Assembly: GCA_947177425.1 (NCBI GenBank) | Contig: CAMWUN010000006.1 | Span: 44,874-108,873, forward strand | Source: an uncultured bacterium | Lineage (GTDB): Bacteria; Bacillota; Clostridia; Lachnospirales; Lachnospiraceae | Direction: 5' to 3' | Length of the DNA: 64,000 nt | Shown: piece by piece, positions 1 to 8,644 of the stretch | How the letters are laid out: every line of letters starts with the position of its first letter | How positions within the stretch are numbered: the first letter of the stretch is position 1 | Program-made: the position numbers and the translations under genes | Notes under the pieces: model-generated | Seen by the model: only the letters and a program-made list of their open reading frames with translations | The model's database searches: none | Told to the model about the DNA's origin: nothing

Positions 1-6
1 ATTGTA

Positions 7-984
7 TTACGCAACTGCTTTCACCTTCTTTCTCTTTTTAGAAGATGCATACTGGGCTTTGATTCGCGGATCAACCGCTGCATACAAAAGATCGATCAGT
101 AACATGGCAATACTAAACGCAATTGCCAGCATGATGGAACCTCCCTGCACAATTGGGTAATCCCGGTTGTTCACCGCTCCTATAATATAAGAACCCATTC
201 CGGGAAGACTGAAAATCGTTTCAATAATCATTGCGCCGCCCAGCATACGGCCAAAGGAAATCCCCATTGTCGTTATAATAGGAAGAAGCGCATTTTTTAA
301 CGCATGTTTGATAATAACCTGTCTTTCGGCCACGCCTTTAGACCGGGCTGTGGTAATATAATCCGCCCGGATAACGTCAAGCATGGCAGACCGGGTCTGA
401 CGCGCGCTGTTTGCCAGCGCCCCCGCACAGTTAGCCAGCGCAGGCAGGATATAGTACTGGATTCCCGCCAGCCCTGTGCCTACTCCCATGGCAGGAAGCC
501 AGCCAAGTTTTACCGAAAAAAGTATAATCAGCAGCAGCGCCAGCCAGAAATTGGGAATGGCCACGCCAATCAATGCCAGAACCATGGAAACATGATCCTG
601 CCATTTATTCTGGTGGGTAGCCGCTGTGATGCCAAGGGGAATCCCCAGCCCAAAAGCAATGACCAGGGTGACAACTGCAAGAATAAGGGTTCTTGGCATC
701 CTGTCTGCAATTGTTGACATAATATCAACATTGGTGATCCATGATACGCCTAAGTCAAAATGAAAAAATACATCACTGATATAAGTTGCAAGCCTGATAA
801 GATAGGGCTTATCCAGCCCCAGTTCCACCCTTTTTGCCGCCAGATCGGCCTCCATTGCCGTGGAGCCAAGTATAATTTCCGCAGGATCGCCGGGACAGAA
901 AATCATCATGGTAAATACCAGAATTGTAACTCCAAGGATAATTGGAATCATCCATAACAGCCTTTTTACTATATACCTCAGCAT
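7..984 (-). CDS. ABC transporter permease, DppB/OppB family
   Basis: Inner-membrane permease of a peptide/nickel/oligosaccharide-type ABC importer. It begins with the typical MLRYIVKRL segment and first membrane helix, then a CPGDPAE loop, and carries the binding-protein-dependent permease region near residues 95-300, including the EAA-like stretch around DYITTARSKG that docks the ATPase. The ATG at 984 is preferred because GGAGG lies 8 nt upstream; the ATG at 999 overlaps that ribosome-binding site. It lies 79 bp behind the binding-protein gene on the same strand. A second permease and ATPases would be expected beyond the left edge. Substrate is unknown; the nearby sulfatase and dehydrogenases suggest a modified sugar rather than a peptide. 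Confidence 0.9.
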   Translation of the reverse strand: MLRYIVKRLLWMIPIILGVTILVFTMMIFCPGDPAEIILGSTAMEADLAAKRVELGLDKPYLIRLATYISDVFFHFDLGVSWITNVDIMSTIADRMPRTLILAVVTLVIAFGLGIPLGITAATHQNKWQDHVSMVLALIGVAIPNFWLALLLIILFSVKLGWLPAMGVGTGLAGIQYYILPALANCAGALANSARQTRSAMLDVIRADYITTARSKGVAERQVIIKHALKNALLPIITTMGISFGRMLGGAMIIETIFSLPGMGSYIIGAVNNRDYPIVQGGSIMLAIAFSIAMLLIDLLYAAVDPRIKAQYASSKKRKKVKAVA

Positions 985-1010
985 AGAAATATCCTCCATA
1001 TCATAACAAA

Positions 1011-1031
1011 CGCAGGCGCCAGGCGCCTGCG
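1011..1031 (-). promoter_or_regulatory. Intercistronic hairpin behind binding-protein gene
   Basis: A GC-rich perfect inverted repeat (GCAGGCGCC on both sides of one A) sits between the binding-protein stop and the permease start and has no T-run after it. Such structures often protect the upstream mRNA or attenuate read-through, so that binding protein is made in excess over permease. The role is inferred. Confidence 0.55.
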
Positions 1032-1063
1032 CCCATTACGTGTATTAAGTCAATATATTACCA

Positions 1064-2731
1064 TTACTCAAACTGGCAGGCGGAAGGTACGATATAATTT
1101 CTTCTTGCGCCCGTCACTGCTTTGGAAAGCCCTGATGCCTTACTCCATACAGTAAATAACTGGGGATTCACCAGCCCGTATGCGATTGCGCTTTCTTTCA
1201 GATATTCATGCACTTCATTAATATTTTCCTCTGTAAATCCGTCAAGTGTCCATGTTTTGTAGATTAACTCTGCAAGATCATAATCGTGGCGGCTTGTAGC
1301 GTCTCCCGTTGCATAAGCAGCAGGGTCAAATCTGATAGACCAGTTGTCTGCAAGACTGTACTCGCCTACTGTGTTGATTACCATGTCATATTGTGTCCCG
1401 TCAAGACGGATGGAAGTGTAAAGCGCCATGTCCACACTGTTTACTTCACATTTGATATCCATTGCCACCAGATAATTCTGGAGAAGCTGTGCCAGTCTGG
1501 ATGCTGTTGCTGAGGAACTGCTCAGGATAGTAAGCGTTTCCCCGTTATAATCTGATTCTGCCAGAAGAGCCTTTGCTTTCTCCAAATCATAATCGTAGTA
1601 ACTTTCGTTTTTCCAGTTTTCATTAAACCCGACGGTAAAAGGAGAACATACATCCCACATCTGGGTTGCATAACCGGAACAAAGTCCCGCTATCAGCCCC
1701 TGGGCATCAATGCCGTAACAGATTGCCTGACGAAGCTTCACATCGTTCGCTGCGGGGCTGGTATCTGCACCTGAGAAAAATACCTGCCACCCGGAACGCC
1801 CGTCAGATAAGTCCACTACGAAATTGTCATTGTCAACGAACTGGGAGCCTGTCTCTGTGGCAATGTTAATCGCCATGTCAATTTCTCCTGTTTCCAGCGC
1901 AATTCCCAACTGGGAAGCCTCTGTAATAAGCTTATAGTTTACTTTCTTCTGCAAAGGGCGGACACATTCGGGAAGATTTTCAATATCCTGCCAGTAATCG
2001 TCCCTTCTCTCAAATGAAATGCTTGCACTGGCGGTAAATTCCGTACATACATAAGGCGATGTGGAAACCACACTGCTGCCAAACTCATCACTGCTGGCTT
2101 CAAATGCCGCTTTGGAGACAACAAAGACATCCATAAGGATGGTATCAATGGTTCCGAACTTATTATCTGTAAGTTTCAGTTCCAGTGTATAATCCCCTGT
2201 CTGCGTTACAGAATCCACCTTGGCAAAAATAGGTTTCAGGGCTCTCGCCTTGGATTCCTCAATAAACCACACAATATCGGCTGCTGTAATCTTATTCCCT
2301 GCACTGTCGGATATGGTATCCCAGATTTCAATCGTATAGGTAAACCCGTCGTCGCTGGTTTCCCATGACTTTGCCGCATAGGGCTGCATTTCCCTGTTTC
2401 CGTCAAGTACCCCGAGGGTTTCATATAACTGGACAAAGTAAGGGGAGTCATTGGCCACATTCGCCCTGAAGGGAGTCAGGGAATCAATAACAGTTCCATA
2501 ACCAATATTGACTTCCTTATCGCTAAGGGTCGTGCTGGGCTCCACCTGTGCCGTTTCCTGTACTGCACTTTCACCGGCAGGCTCCGCCTGTTCCGTTCCT
2601 GATGCTTCCTGCGTCGTCCCGCTTTCGCCGCCTGCGGTACTGCCTGCATTATCTGCCTTCCCCCCGCACCCTGTGAGAACCGATGCGGTCATTGCGGCGC
2701 AAAGTAGTAATGCCAGAACTTTCTTTCTCAT
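1064..2731 (-). CDS. ABC transporter substrate-binding lipoprotein, SBP_bac_5 family
   Basis: Extracellular solute receptor of the DppA/OppA class (555 aa). The signal peptide ends in LTGC with lipidated Cys22, followed by a Ser/Thr/Glu-rich linker of about 45 residues. The family-5 fold starts with VNIGYGTVIDSLTPF and continues with a YAAKSWETSDDGFTYTIE stretch near residue 120, typical of DppA-like proteins. It is the first gene of an operon with the permease behind it and is divergent from an AraC-type regulator across 324 bp. Ligand cannot be read from sequence; family members bind peptides, nickel complexes or oligosaccharides. Confidence 0.92.
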   Translation of the reverse strand: MRKKVLALLLCAAMTASVLTGCGGKADNAGSTAGGESGTTQEASGTEQAEPAGESAVQETAQVEPSTTLSDKEVNIGYGTVIDSLTPFRANVANDSPYFVQLYETLGVLDGNREMQPYAAKSWETSDDGFTYTIEIWDTISDSAGNKITAADIVWFIEESKARALKPIFAKVDSVTQTGDYTLELKLTDNKFGTIDTILMDVFVVSKAAFEASSDEFGSSVVSTSPYVCTEFTASASISFERRDDYWQDIENLPECVRPLQKKVNYKLITEASQLGIALETGEIDMAINIATETGSQFVDNDNFVVDLSDGRSGWQVFFSGADTSPAANDVKLRQAICYGIDAQGLIAGLCSGYATQMWDVCSPFTVGFNENWKNESYYDYDLEKAKALLAESDYNGETLTILSSSSATASRLAQLLQNYLVAMDIKCEVNSVDMALYTSIRLDGTQYDMVINTVGEYSLADNWSIRFDPAAYATGDATSRHDYDLAELIYKTWTLDGFTEENINEVHEYLKESAIAYGLVNPQLFTVWSKASGLSKAVTGARRNYIVPSACQFE

Positions 2732-3055
2732 ACATCCTCCATTCCATTGGGATTTATTCTCCCAATTATTACAATTAATATTGTTGTTTTGACCAAAATG
2801 GCCGGGTTATTACTTACTTAATTAATTTAATTAAGTTATTTAAATGTATTGTAACACAACGTAAATCCACTTACAATATTGCAAATCTAACAAGGCTGAA
2901 CACTCATTTTTGTCAATTTTCACTATTTTCAAAGTACTTTTCTGAAATTTATTAATGAACATGACCGAACTTTACCTTGCCTTTCCTCCATGCCGGAATT
3001 ATACTGGATATACATTTACCGCTAATGTCATAAAGTGAAGGAGTGACTTTCCACA
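2732..3055. promoter_or_regulatory. Divergent promoter region, binding protein / AraC regulator
   Basis: AT-rich intergenic region of 324 bp between two outward-facing genes. It holds the palindrome at 2817-2835 and long A/T runs on both sides. I see no RNA gene or ORF in it. Ribosome-binding sites are present at both ends (GGAGG before 2731, AAGGAG before 3056). Confidence 0.6.
2817..2835. promoter_or_regulatory. Palindromic operator-like site
   Basis: A 19-bp perfect inverted repeat, arms CTTAATTAA and TTAATTAAG around a central T, about 85 bp upstream of the binding-protein start. The same TTAATTAA core occurs in the sulfatase promoter at 7780-7818. Likely the binding site of a dimeric regulator; which one is unknown. 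Confidence 0.5.
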
Positions 3056-3811
3056 ATGACTAAAGACCTCAATCATGAAAGTGTTATACAGTCTTTCAGA
3101 CAGCGGGAGCATGAATCTGCCCACCTGCCTTATGAAACACAGCTTAAAAATTTCAATTTAATAAAACTTGGGGATTTCTCTGCCGTAGATAAGCTGTATG
3201 CCACCTTTACCAACAGTTCCTCCAGTCATTTATCCAATGACCCTCTGCGCAATAAGCAATTCCTTTTCATCGTCTGCATTACCATGGCTACCCGTCATGC
3301 CATCGAAGGCGGACTGCTTATGGAGGAAGCTTTTAACTTAAGCGACCTTTATATCCAGAAAATGGACTGCTGTAAAAGCATCCCGGAAGTGGAATCCCTT
3401 TACAGGCAGGCAATAACCAGTCTGGTGGAAGGTGTCCGGGCATCTGCTTCAAAAAGCAGATACTCGCCTGCTGTACAATTATGCCTTGATTACATTCATC
3501 TGCATCTCCACTCCCCAATCACCACAGAAGATTTATGCCAGGCTGCCGGCTTAAGCCCTTCCTACCTGACAAGCCAGTTTAAAAAGGAAACCTCCCTGAC
3601 CCCTTCCCGTTATATCCGGAAAGAAAAAATATCCGCCGCGTCCAATCTGCTGAAATACTCAGATTATTCTTATATTGATATCAGCAATTATTTAAGTTTT
3701 TCCTCACAGAGCCATTTTATTCAGGTTTTCCGAAAGGAAACCGGATTAACCCCCAGGCAGTACCGTGATAAATATTTCCGGCGCAACTATACTGACCTCA
3801 GTCAGGAATGA
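3056..3811 (+). CDS. AraC-family transcriptional regulator
   Basis: DNA-binding regulator of 251 aa. The C-terminal 100 residues form the double helix-turn-helix of the AraC/XylS family: the first HTH at TTEDLCQAAGLSPSYLTSQFKKE, the second at SYIDISNYLSFSSQSHFIQVFRKE, ending in the signature GLTPRQYRDKY. The N-terminal 130 residues show no metal or cupin motif I recognise and probably form the effector domain. It is divergent from the importer genes, which it probably controls, and its 3' end overlaps the convergent dehydrogenase gene by 14 bp. The ligand is unknown. Confidence 0.9.
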   Translation: MTKDLNHESVIQSFRQREHESAHLPYETQLKNFNLIKLGDFSAVDKLYATFTNSSSSHLSNDPLRNKQFLFIVCITMATRHAIEGGLLMEEAFNLSDLYIQKMDCCKSIPEVESLYRQAITSLVEGVRASASKSRYSPAVQLCLDYIHLHLHSPITTEDLCQAAGLSPSYLTSQFKKETSLTPSRYIRKEKISAASNLLKYSDYSYIDISNYLSFSSQSHFIQVFRKETGLTPRQYRDKYFRRNYTDLSQE

Positions 3812-4763
3812 CAATTCCCTTCATAAAATCAGCAGGCTTGTTTTCCAGTGTTTCAAAAGCCCTGTTAATCTCTGACAGTCTGAATTCATGGGTGACAAGT
3901 TCCTTTGTGCGGAATGTGCCATTATTGATGAAGGAGACAGCCCTTCTGAAATCCTCATATTCGTTGGCGGAATAGCCTGGATGGGGAACGATAATCTGAA
4001 AACATTTGTCCACCGCAATTCTGAAATCAAATTCAGGAGCAGGGGCATGATGGGAACTCATCAGTACCAGCCTTCCCCGTCCTCCCGTTTTCATGTATCT
4101 TTGGGCTTCATTAAGCAATGCCGGGATTCCTGTCCCCTCAATCACAAAATCTGCCATATGCCCTTTCGTAATTTCTTTTATCCTTTCTTCCACATTTTCC
4201 TTCTGGGAATTGATGGTATGGGTTGCCCCGAACTTCCCTGCCTCCTGCAGCTTTTTGTCGTCAATGTCAATTGCAGTAAGGGTACCCAGCAAATGCCCGG
4301 AAAGGGCCTGGATGCACCACATCCCCATTGGGCCGCATCCTAAAACCACGCCGTGATCTCCAGCCTCTGGTGCGGTTCCCCTCAGCACTGTCATGATACA
4401 TTTCTGGGGTTCCCCCAGAGCATATACCGGATCCACATGTTCTTCCAGAATTTGCAAAAAATCTTCGCTGACCACTTTATATTCTGCATATCCGCCGAAT
4501 CCTCTCGCCAGTCCTGAAACCTTGTCCCCGGCTTTTATTTTCCTGCAGTCAGGTCCTGTCTCCACTACAACGCCTGACCATTCATGCCCCAGCTTATGGG
4601 GATATCCCATAAAATTTAATTTTCCTTCCCAGAAATTCAATTCCCAGTTGCACAGGCCGCAGGACGCAATTTTCACCAGTACTTCATTTCCCTTTGGAGT
4701 CTCGTCCACTTCAAATATCTCAAAATGCTTAGGTTTGACTAATTCTGCTCTTTTAAATTTCAT
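3798..4763 (-). CDS. Zinc-dependent alcohol dehydrogenase, MDR superfamily
   Basis: NAD(P)-dependent medium-chain dehydrogenase (321 aa) oxidising an alcohol or polyol group. Cys35 in CGLCNW and His60-Glu61 in GHEWSG match the catalytic zinc ligands. The Rossmann motif GCGPMG lies near residue 140, with an acidic IDID stretch after it suggesting NAD preference. The four-cysteine structural-zinc lobe is absent, so the protein is shorter than classical enzymes. It follows the Gfo/Idh/MocA gene by 83 bp on the same strand; together they resemble polyol or deoxy-sugar oxidation pairs. The substrate is inferred to be a sugar derivative. Confidence 0.87.
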   Translation of the reverse strand: MKFKRAELVKPKHFEIFEVDETPKGNEVLVKIASCGLCNWELNFWEGKLNFMGYPHKLGHEWSGVVVETGPDCRKIKAGDKVSGLARGFGGYAEYKVVSEDFLQILEEHVDPVYALGEPQKCIMTVLRGTAPEAGDHGVVLGCGPMGMWCIQALSGHLLGTLTAIDIDDKKLQEAGKFGATHTINSQKENVEERIKEITKGHMADFVIEGTGIPALLNEAQRYMKTGGRGRLVLMSSHHAPAPEFDFRIAVDKCFQIIVPHPGYSANEYEDFRRAVSFINNGTFRTKELVTHEFRLSEINRAFETLENKPADFMKGIVIPD

Positions 4764-4846
4764 TTTCCTTATCTCCTATCTTATATTTCTGCCGCTTGCA
4801 TAAGTTTTTCCTTCTCTACAGTCTTCCGAAGGATAGCCATGTATTT

Positions 4847-5965
4847 CTAATCCGTATACATTTCCGGTTTCCTGTCAGGGGACAGCGGCTTAGGAAGCTC
4901 ACAGGTGGTTTTTAATGTAATCGCTCTCTTTTCCTTTGCCGACTCCATAATAGCCAGCATAACTTCTGTCACATGGGCGCCCATAGACCCTTCCGTACGC
5001 CATGGCTGTCCTGTCCTGATTCCATGAATCATCTCGCAAAGCCCCATTCCCCTGCAGTTCTCCGTAAAGTTCCCCTTCACTTCCACCTCTTCAAATTCAC
5101 CGCCGCCTTTTCTTAAAAGAACCGGCCCTGCAAAGCTGTTCACATCCGGCACGGAAATGGTTCCTTCTGTACCATAAATCTGAATGTAAGGCATATGGGA
5201 TTCCCAATAAGCACACTGTAAGTCAAATGATACTGTCAGATTTGCCATCATTCCACTGGTAAATTCCAGAATGGACGTTATGTAGGTGGGTACCTCAACC
5301 GGAAATTTCTGCCCTTTTCTGGGACTTCCCGGGGCTTTGATCTCCTTTTCCCCATAAGGCTTCCTGGAAGATCCGTAAACACTTTTTACCGGCCCGAACA
5401 GGGCAATAAGGGCAGTGATGTAATAAGGCCCCCAGTCCATCAAAGGTCCTGCCCCTTCCTTATACAGGAACTCTGGATTGGGATGAAAATACTCCGGCCC
5501 CCGGCTCAGCAAAAACGCCTGCGCTGCAAAGGCCCGTCCAATTGCCCCCGAATCCAGAAGGCTTCTTACCATTTGCATCCCGTCTCCCATGAAAGTATCC
5601 GGCGCACTTCCTGCGTACAGATTTTTGCTCTTTGCCAGATTTAGTAATGCAGAGGCCTCCTCATAGCTGGTGGCAAAAGGTTTTTCACTGTAAACATGCT
5701 TCCCTGCATTCAAAATTCTCATGCCCACTGGCCCGTGCTGGTCAGGAACCGTTAAATTTAACACCAGCTCTATTTCCGGGTCTGCCAGCAGTTCCTCAAC
5801 TGTCATTGCCTGTATGCCAAACTGCCCTGCCCGTTTTTCTGCCGCCTGCCGGTTGATGTCCGCACATGCCTTTATTTCCATGTTCCCAAAACGCTGGGTG
5901 CAGTTCTTTAAATAAATTTCACTGATCATGCCGCAGCCAATCAGCCCTACCTTCATTTTTTCCAC
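4847..5965 (-). CDS. Gfo/Idh/MocA family oxidoreductase
   Basis: Predicted NAD(P)-dependent sugar or polyol dehydrogenase (about 372 aa). The N-terminal Rossmann motif is GLIGCGMISEIY, followed by the family lysine signature in YSEKPFATSYEEA near residue 95 (EKP is the catalytic Lys motif). The C-terminal beta-sheet domain contains GTEGTISVPD. A GTG start at 5965 is chosen because GGAGG stands 8 nt upstream; the ATG at 5956 is spaced too far. It probably shares a transcript with the alcohol dehydrogenase and is separated from the sulfatase by a terminator. Substrate unknown. Confidence 0.88.
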   Translation of the reverse strand: MEKMKVGLIGCGMISEIYLKNCTQRFGNMEIKACADINRQAAEKRAGQFGIQAMTVEELLADPEIELVLNLTVPDQHGPVGMRILNAGKHVYSEKPFATSYEEASALLNLAKSKNLYAGSAPDTFMGDGMQMVRSLLDSGAIGRAFAAQAFLLSRGPEYFHPNPEFLYKEGAGPLMDWGPYYITALIALFGPVKSVYGSSRKPYGEKEIKAPGSPRKGQKFPVEVPTYITSILEFTSGMMANLTVSFDLQCAYWESHMPYIQIYGTEGTISVPDVNSFAGPVLLRKGGGEFEEVEVKGNFTENCRGMGLCEMIHGIRTGQPWRTEGSMGAHVTEVMLAIMESAKEKRAITLKTTCELPKPLSPDRKPEMYTD

Positions 5966-6174
5966 AATTGCTTCCTCCAAAAAATATATATTTCACATGC
6001 AGAGTCAATTATCGCGATAGCCAGTCTGCTCTTTCTACTTTTGATTGTATCTGACAAAGCCATATATTCATATCAGATAATCACTTTTTATATCAAATTT
6101 CTCCTGTAAAAAAAATGTATTTCAATCACGTCATCCTGGTAAAACTATGCCATGCAGATATACATTTTCCTCGT

Positions 6175-6217
6175 AAAAAAGGAGCTGCCACTATCTTGTA
6201 AATAGTAAAGCAGCTCC
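6175..6217 (-). terminator. Rho-independent terminator of the sulfatase gene
   Basis: Arms GGAGCTGC (6181-6188) and GCAGCTCC (6210-6217) enclose a second short stem (ACTAT/ATAGT). On the minus strand the hairpin is followed by six T residues, so sulfatase transcripts should end before the dehydrogenase genes. Confidence 0.8.
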
Positions 6218-6248
6218 AGCCTAAACTACCGGCAATGCCATATTCTTT

Positions 6249-7766
6249 TTAATACCTTTCTGTCAGTTCATGGGGATGTTTTAGCCGCAGCCTGTTTGCA
6301 CATTCCTCCCGTCCTGTTTCCTCCAGACGCTTACAATAATCATACAGATACCCCCTGCAATGGAAAGGCCCTCCTTCTGCAATCACGCTCCACATAGGGT
6401 CTTCGTGGTAATTGTAAATGTTGCTCAGCATATTATCTGCCACCCAGCGTTCTAAATACCACGCTCCATGCCAGCAGACTTCAGGATATTCCTCTGCAAG
6501 ATTATGGATTTCATGAGGGTCTTCTTTTATATTGAACAATTCTTCGGACTCTGTCAGATGATACCCGTCGTGATAGGTGCGGATATACATCCAGTCCCCA
6601 AATCTTACGCTTCGCTGGCATACATGGGCGCACTGGCTCACTACCAGATAATCACGGCCTCCGTCTGCCCCCGTGCGCACATTTTCCGCAAAGCTTTCCC
6701 CGTCATATACCACTGGATTGGGTTTCCCCACTACCCGGTTACATGTAAACGGCGGTATATCGCCAATCAAATCCATCAGCGTGGGAAGCAGATCCACATT
6801 GTAATGAAAACCTCCCGATACTGCCCCTTTCGCACAGCCCGGCCACTTGATAATAAGAGGGATGTGAGTGGTAATATAATCTGCCTCCCCATGTTCACAA
6901 TAGCACCCAAGTTCTCCCAAGTCTTCTCCATGATCGGAACTGATAATGATTACCGTGTCTTCATATATCCCCTGCTCTTTCAGCTTATCAAACACCAGCG
7001 CCAACTGCTGGTCTGCATACCAGATTCCTGTATCATATTCGTCAATCATCGTCTTAAAGTCTTCTAAATCTTTAATCTCCGTAATCTGTCTGGGTGTCTC
7101 CGGATCCGGCGTATTATGGTATCCGGTTACTTCCACCGCACAGTGTGTTCCCGGCTTGTGCCTGCGGTGATCCTCCAGAATTTCCCGGGTCATCCAAAAG
7201 TCCGGCAATTTTTCGTCTGCAAAAGGTTTTCCATATGATTCCGGCGTACGGTACGGGATATGGGGATCCCAAACGTGCAGATGAAGGAACCAGTTTTCTG
7301 TATCCTTCTTCCGTTCCAGCCAGTCTAAAGCCAGCGGAATCACCTCATGGGCAGGCTCAAGCCCCCTCTTTCCAACATTATAAGTCTCGTCAAATCCGCC
7401 GTTAAACCACCAGGCCCCGTGCCTGTCAGGAAAACTGCTGATGGAAGCCGTTTTTAACCCGCCGCGCCGCAAAACAGCCGGCAGATTGTAACGCCCGTTA
7501 AAATCTGCCATTCCTCTTTCCCGGCCTTCCCAGCGCATTTCAGCATTTACGCCCCCATGACCCACACAGCCCGTATGAATGCCAAATCTTCCCGTCATCA
7601 ATGCCGCCCTGCTGGGAAGACAGGGGGCATCAGAACAGTAAAAATCTGTAAACCGCACCCCTTCTGCGGCAATCGCGTCTATATTCGGGCTTGTATTGCG
7701 CGCATAGCCATAACACCCCAGATGATCCGGACGCAAAGTATCAATATCCACATATAATATCCGCAT
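6249..7766 (-). CDS. Sulfatase (type I, formylglycine-dependent)
   Basis: Alkaline-phosphatase-superfamily sulfuric ester hydrolase (505 aa). The active-site consensus C-x-P-S-R is present as PCLPSRAALMTGR, with Cys49 predicted to be converted to formylglycine by an anaerobic sulfatase-maturating enzyme not seen in this window. Metal-binding DIDTLRPDH at the N-terminus and SSDHGEDLGE near residue 285 complete the site. No signal peptide, so it acts in the cytoplasm on an imported sulfated sugar, unlike many Bacteroides sulfatases. AGGAGG precedes the ATG by 6 nt. It is transcribed alone from a promoter with AT palindromes. Confidence 0.92.
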   Translation of the reverse strand: MRILYVDIDTLRPDHLGCYGYARNTSPNIDAIAAEGVRFTDFYCSDAPCLPSRAALMTGRFGIHTGCVGHGGVNAEMRWEGRERGMADFNGRYNLPAVLRRGGLKTASISSFPDRHGAWWFNGGFDETYNVGKRGLEPAHEVIPLALDWLERKKDTENWFLHLHVWDPHIPYRTPESYGKPFADEKLPDFWMTREILEDHRRHKPGTHCAVEVTGYHNTPDPETPRQITEIKDLEDFKTMIDEYDTGIWYADQQLALVFDKLKEQGIYEDTVIIISSDHGEDLGELGCYCEHGEADYITTHIPLIIKWPGCAKGAVSGGFHYNVDLLPTLMDLIGDIPPFTCNRVVGKPNPVVYDGESFAENVRTGADGGRDYLVVSQCAHVCQRSVRFGDWMYIRTYHDGYHLTESEELFNIKEDPHEIHNLAEEYPEVCWHGAWYLERWVADNMLSNIYNYHEDPMWSVIAEGGPFHCRGYLYDYCKRLEETGREECANRLRLKHPHELTERY

Positions 7767-7779
7767 AGAAAACCTCCTT

Positions 7780-7818
7780 TTAATTTAATTAATAAATTTA
7801 ATTAATAAATTTAATTAA
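7780..7818. promoter_or_regulatory. Triplicated 13-bp AT repeat in the sulfatase promoter
   Basis: Three tandem copies of a 13-bp unit: TTAATTTAATTAA at 7780-7792, then TAAATTTAATTAA at 7793-7805 and 7806-7818. Every copy contains a TTAATTAA-type half palindrome like that at 2817-2835. It lies just upstream of the sulfatase ribosome-binding site, a position suited to repression. Confidence 0.5.
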
Positions 7819-7862
7819 TTATAACACTCCACTATATTCATTGTAAACATTTTTTACACAAA

Positions 7863-7886
7863 AAAACCGGGAAATTTCCCGGTTTT
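7863..7886. terminator. Terminator behind the FliD-like gene
   Basis: Perfect hairpin with arms AAAACCGGG and CCCGGTTTT around AAATTT. On the minus strand it is followed by a T-rich run, ending the transcript of the FliD-like gene 18 bp after its stop. Confidence 0.8.
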
Positions 7887-7903
7887 CATGAAAATCCAAA
7901 AGT

Positions 7904-8644
7904 TTACCTTCTTATATTATACCTGCTCCCACTGGTCAGGATATCGAAAATATCGTTCCCGTCTTTATTGTAGCTGTAATTTCCTGCATATAGGCTCTTA
8001 TTGATCACTGCCAGATTGGTTTCCGCGTTGGCAATAATGTTGTCGGCCCGTTTTCCTATATCATCCACAAAGGAATTAGAGGAACCAAGTATCTTCTTAA
8101 TCTTCTGGGCGTCTGCATTTTTAAGCTTTTCCTGATCCACCGACAGGGTACCATCTTCCTTCTGGGTAATGCCAATGCTCTCAAGGTCTGACTTTGCATT
8201 TTTAAAGTAGCCCTTAAGCTGCTTCAGATAAATTTCATTGACCTGGCTGCTTTCTGCAGACATGCTCTTTATCATGGCATTATAATCAGTGACCAGATTA
8301 GTCACTTCTTTCACAACATCTTCCTTATACTCGGCAATCTCCTCTTCCGTCATGGCATCCCAATCCTTCTCCGGCCAGAGCAGAAGATTCTTGGTGTGCG
8401 TCTTCAGACTCTCCGCCGCTTCCTTCATAGTCGTATAATTCTTCTTGGAAGCAGCATCTGCATCGCTTAATCCTGTTTTGCCGGAAGCAGCGTCCTTCTT
8501 GATGGCGTCGAGCAGGCTGCCCTTGCTGTTGGCAGCGCTGTTCAATATTTTGCCTATCTGTGTGCTCTGGCTCCTTGCCCGGGACCTTGCCTGGCTTAAC
8601 AGCCTGTTCTGTGTGATAAGTGAATTGATTTTGCTGGTGCTCAT
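7904..8644 (-). CDS. FliD-like (flagellar hook-associated protein 2-like) protein
   Basis: A 246-residue mostly helical protein with features of the FliD C-terminal region: long coiled segments, a VTDYNAMIKSM stretch (compare the FVxxYNxL motif of FliD), a SDLESIGI-like segment and the repeated pattern of Leu/Ile heptads. No signal peptide or membrane segment. No flagellar gene is in the window and the full-length FliD N-terminal domain is missing. Its ATG overlaps the stop of the sensor kinase (ATGA), indicating translational coupling. The role is unknown; an exported filament-like or regulatory partner of the two-component system is possible but unproven. Confidence 0.55.
   Translation of the reverse strand: MSTSKINSLITQNRLLSQARSRARSQSTQIGKILNSAANSKGSLLDAIKKDAASGKTGLSDADAASKKNYTTMKEAAESLKTHTKNLLLWPEKDWDAMTEEEIAEYKEDVVKEVTNLVTDYNAMIKSMSAESSQVNEIYLKQLKGYFKNAKSDLESIGITQKEDGTLSVDQEKLKNADAQKIKKILGSSNSFVDDIGKRADNIIANAETNLAVINKSLYAGNYSYNKDGNDIFDILTSGSRYNIRR

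Noticed and set aside
6468..7067. 199-aa frame antisense to the sulfatase
   Set aside because: Mirror frame of a motif-rich gene; no start signals or homology marks.
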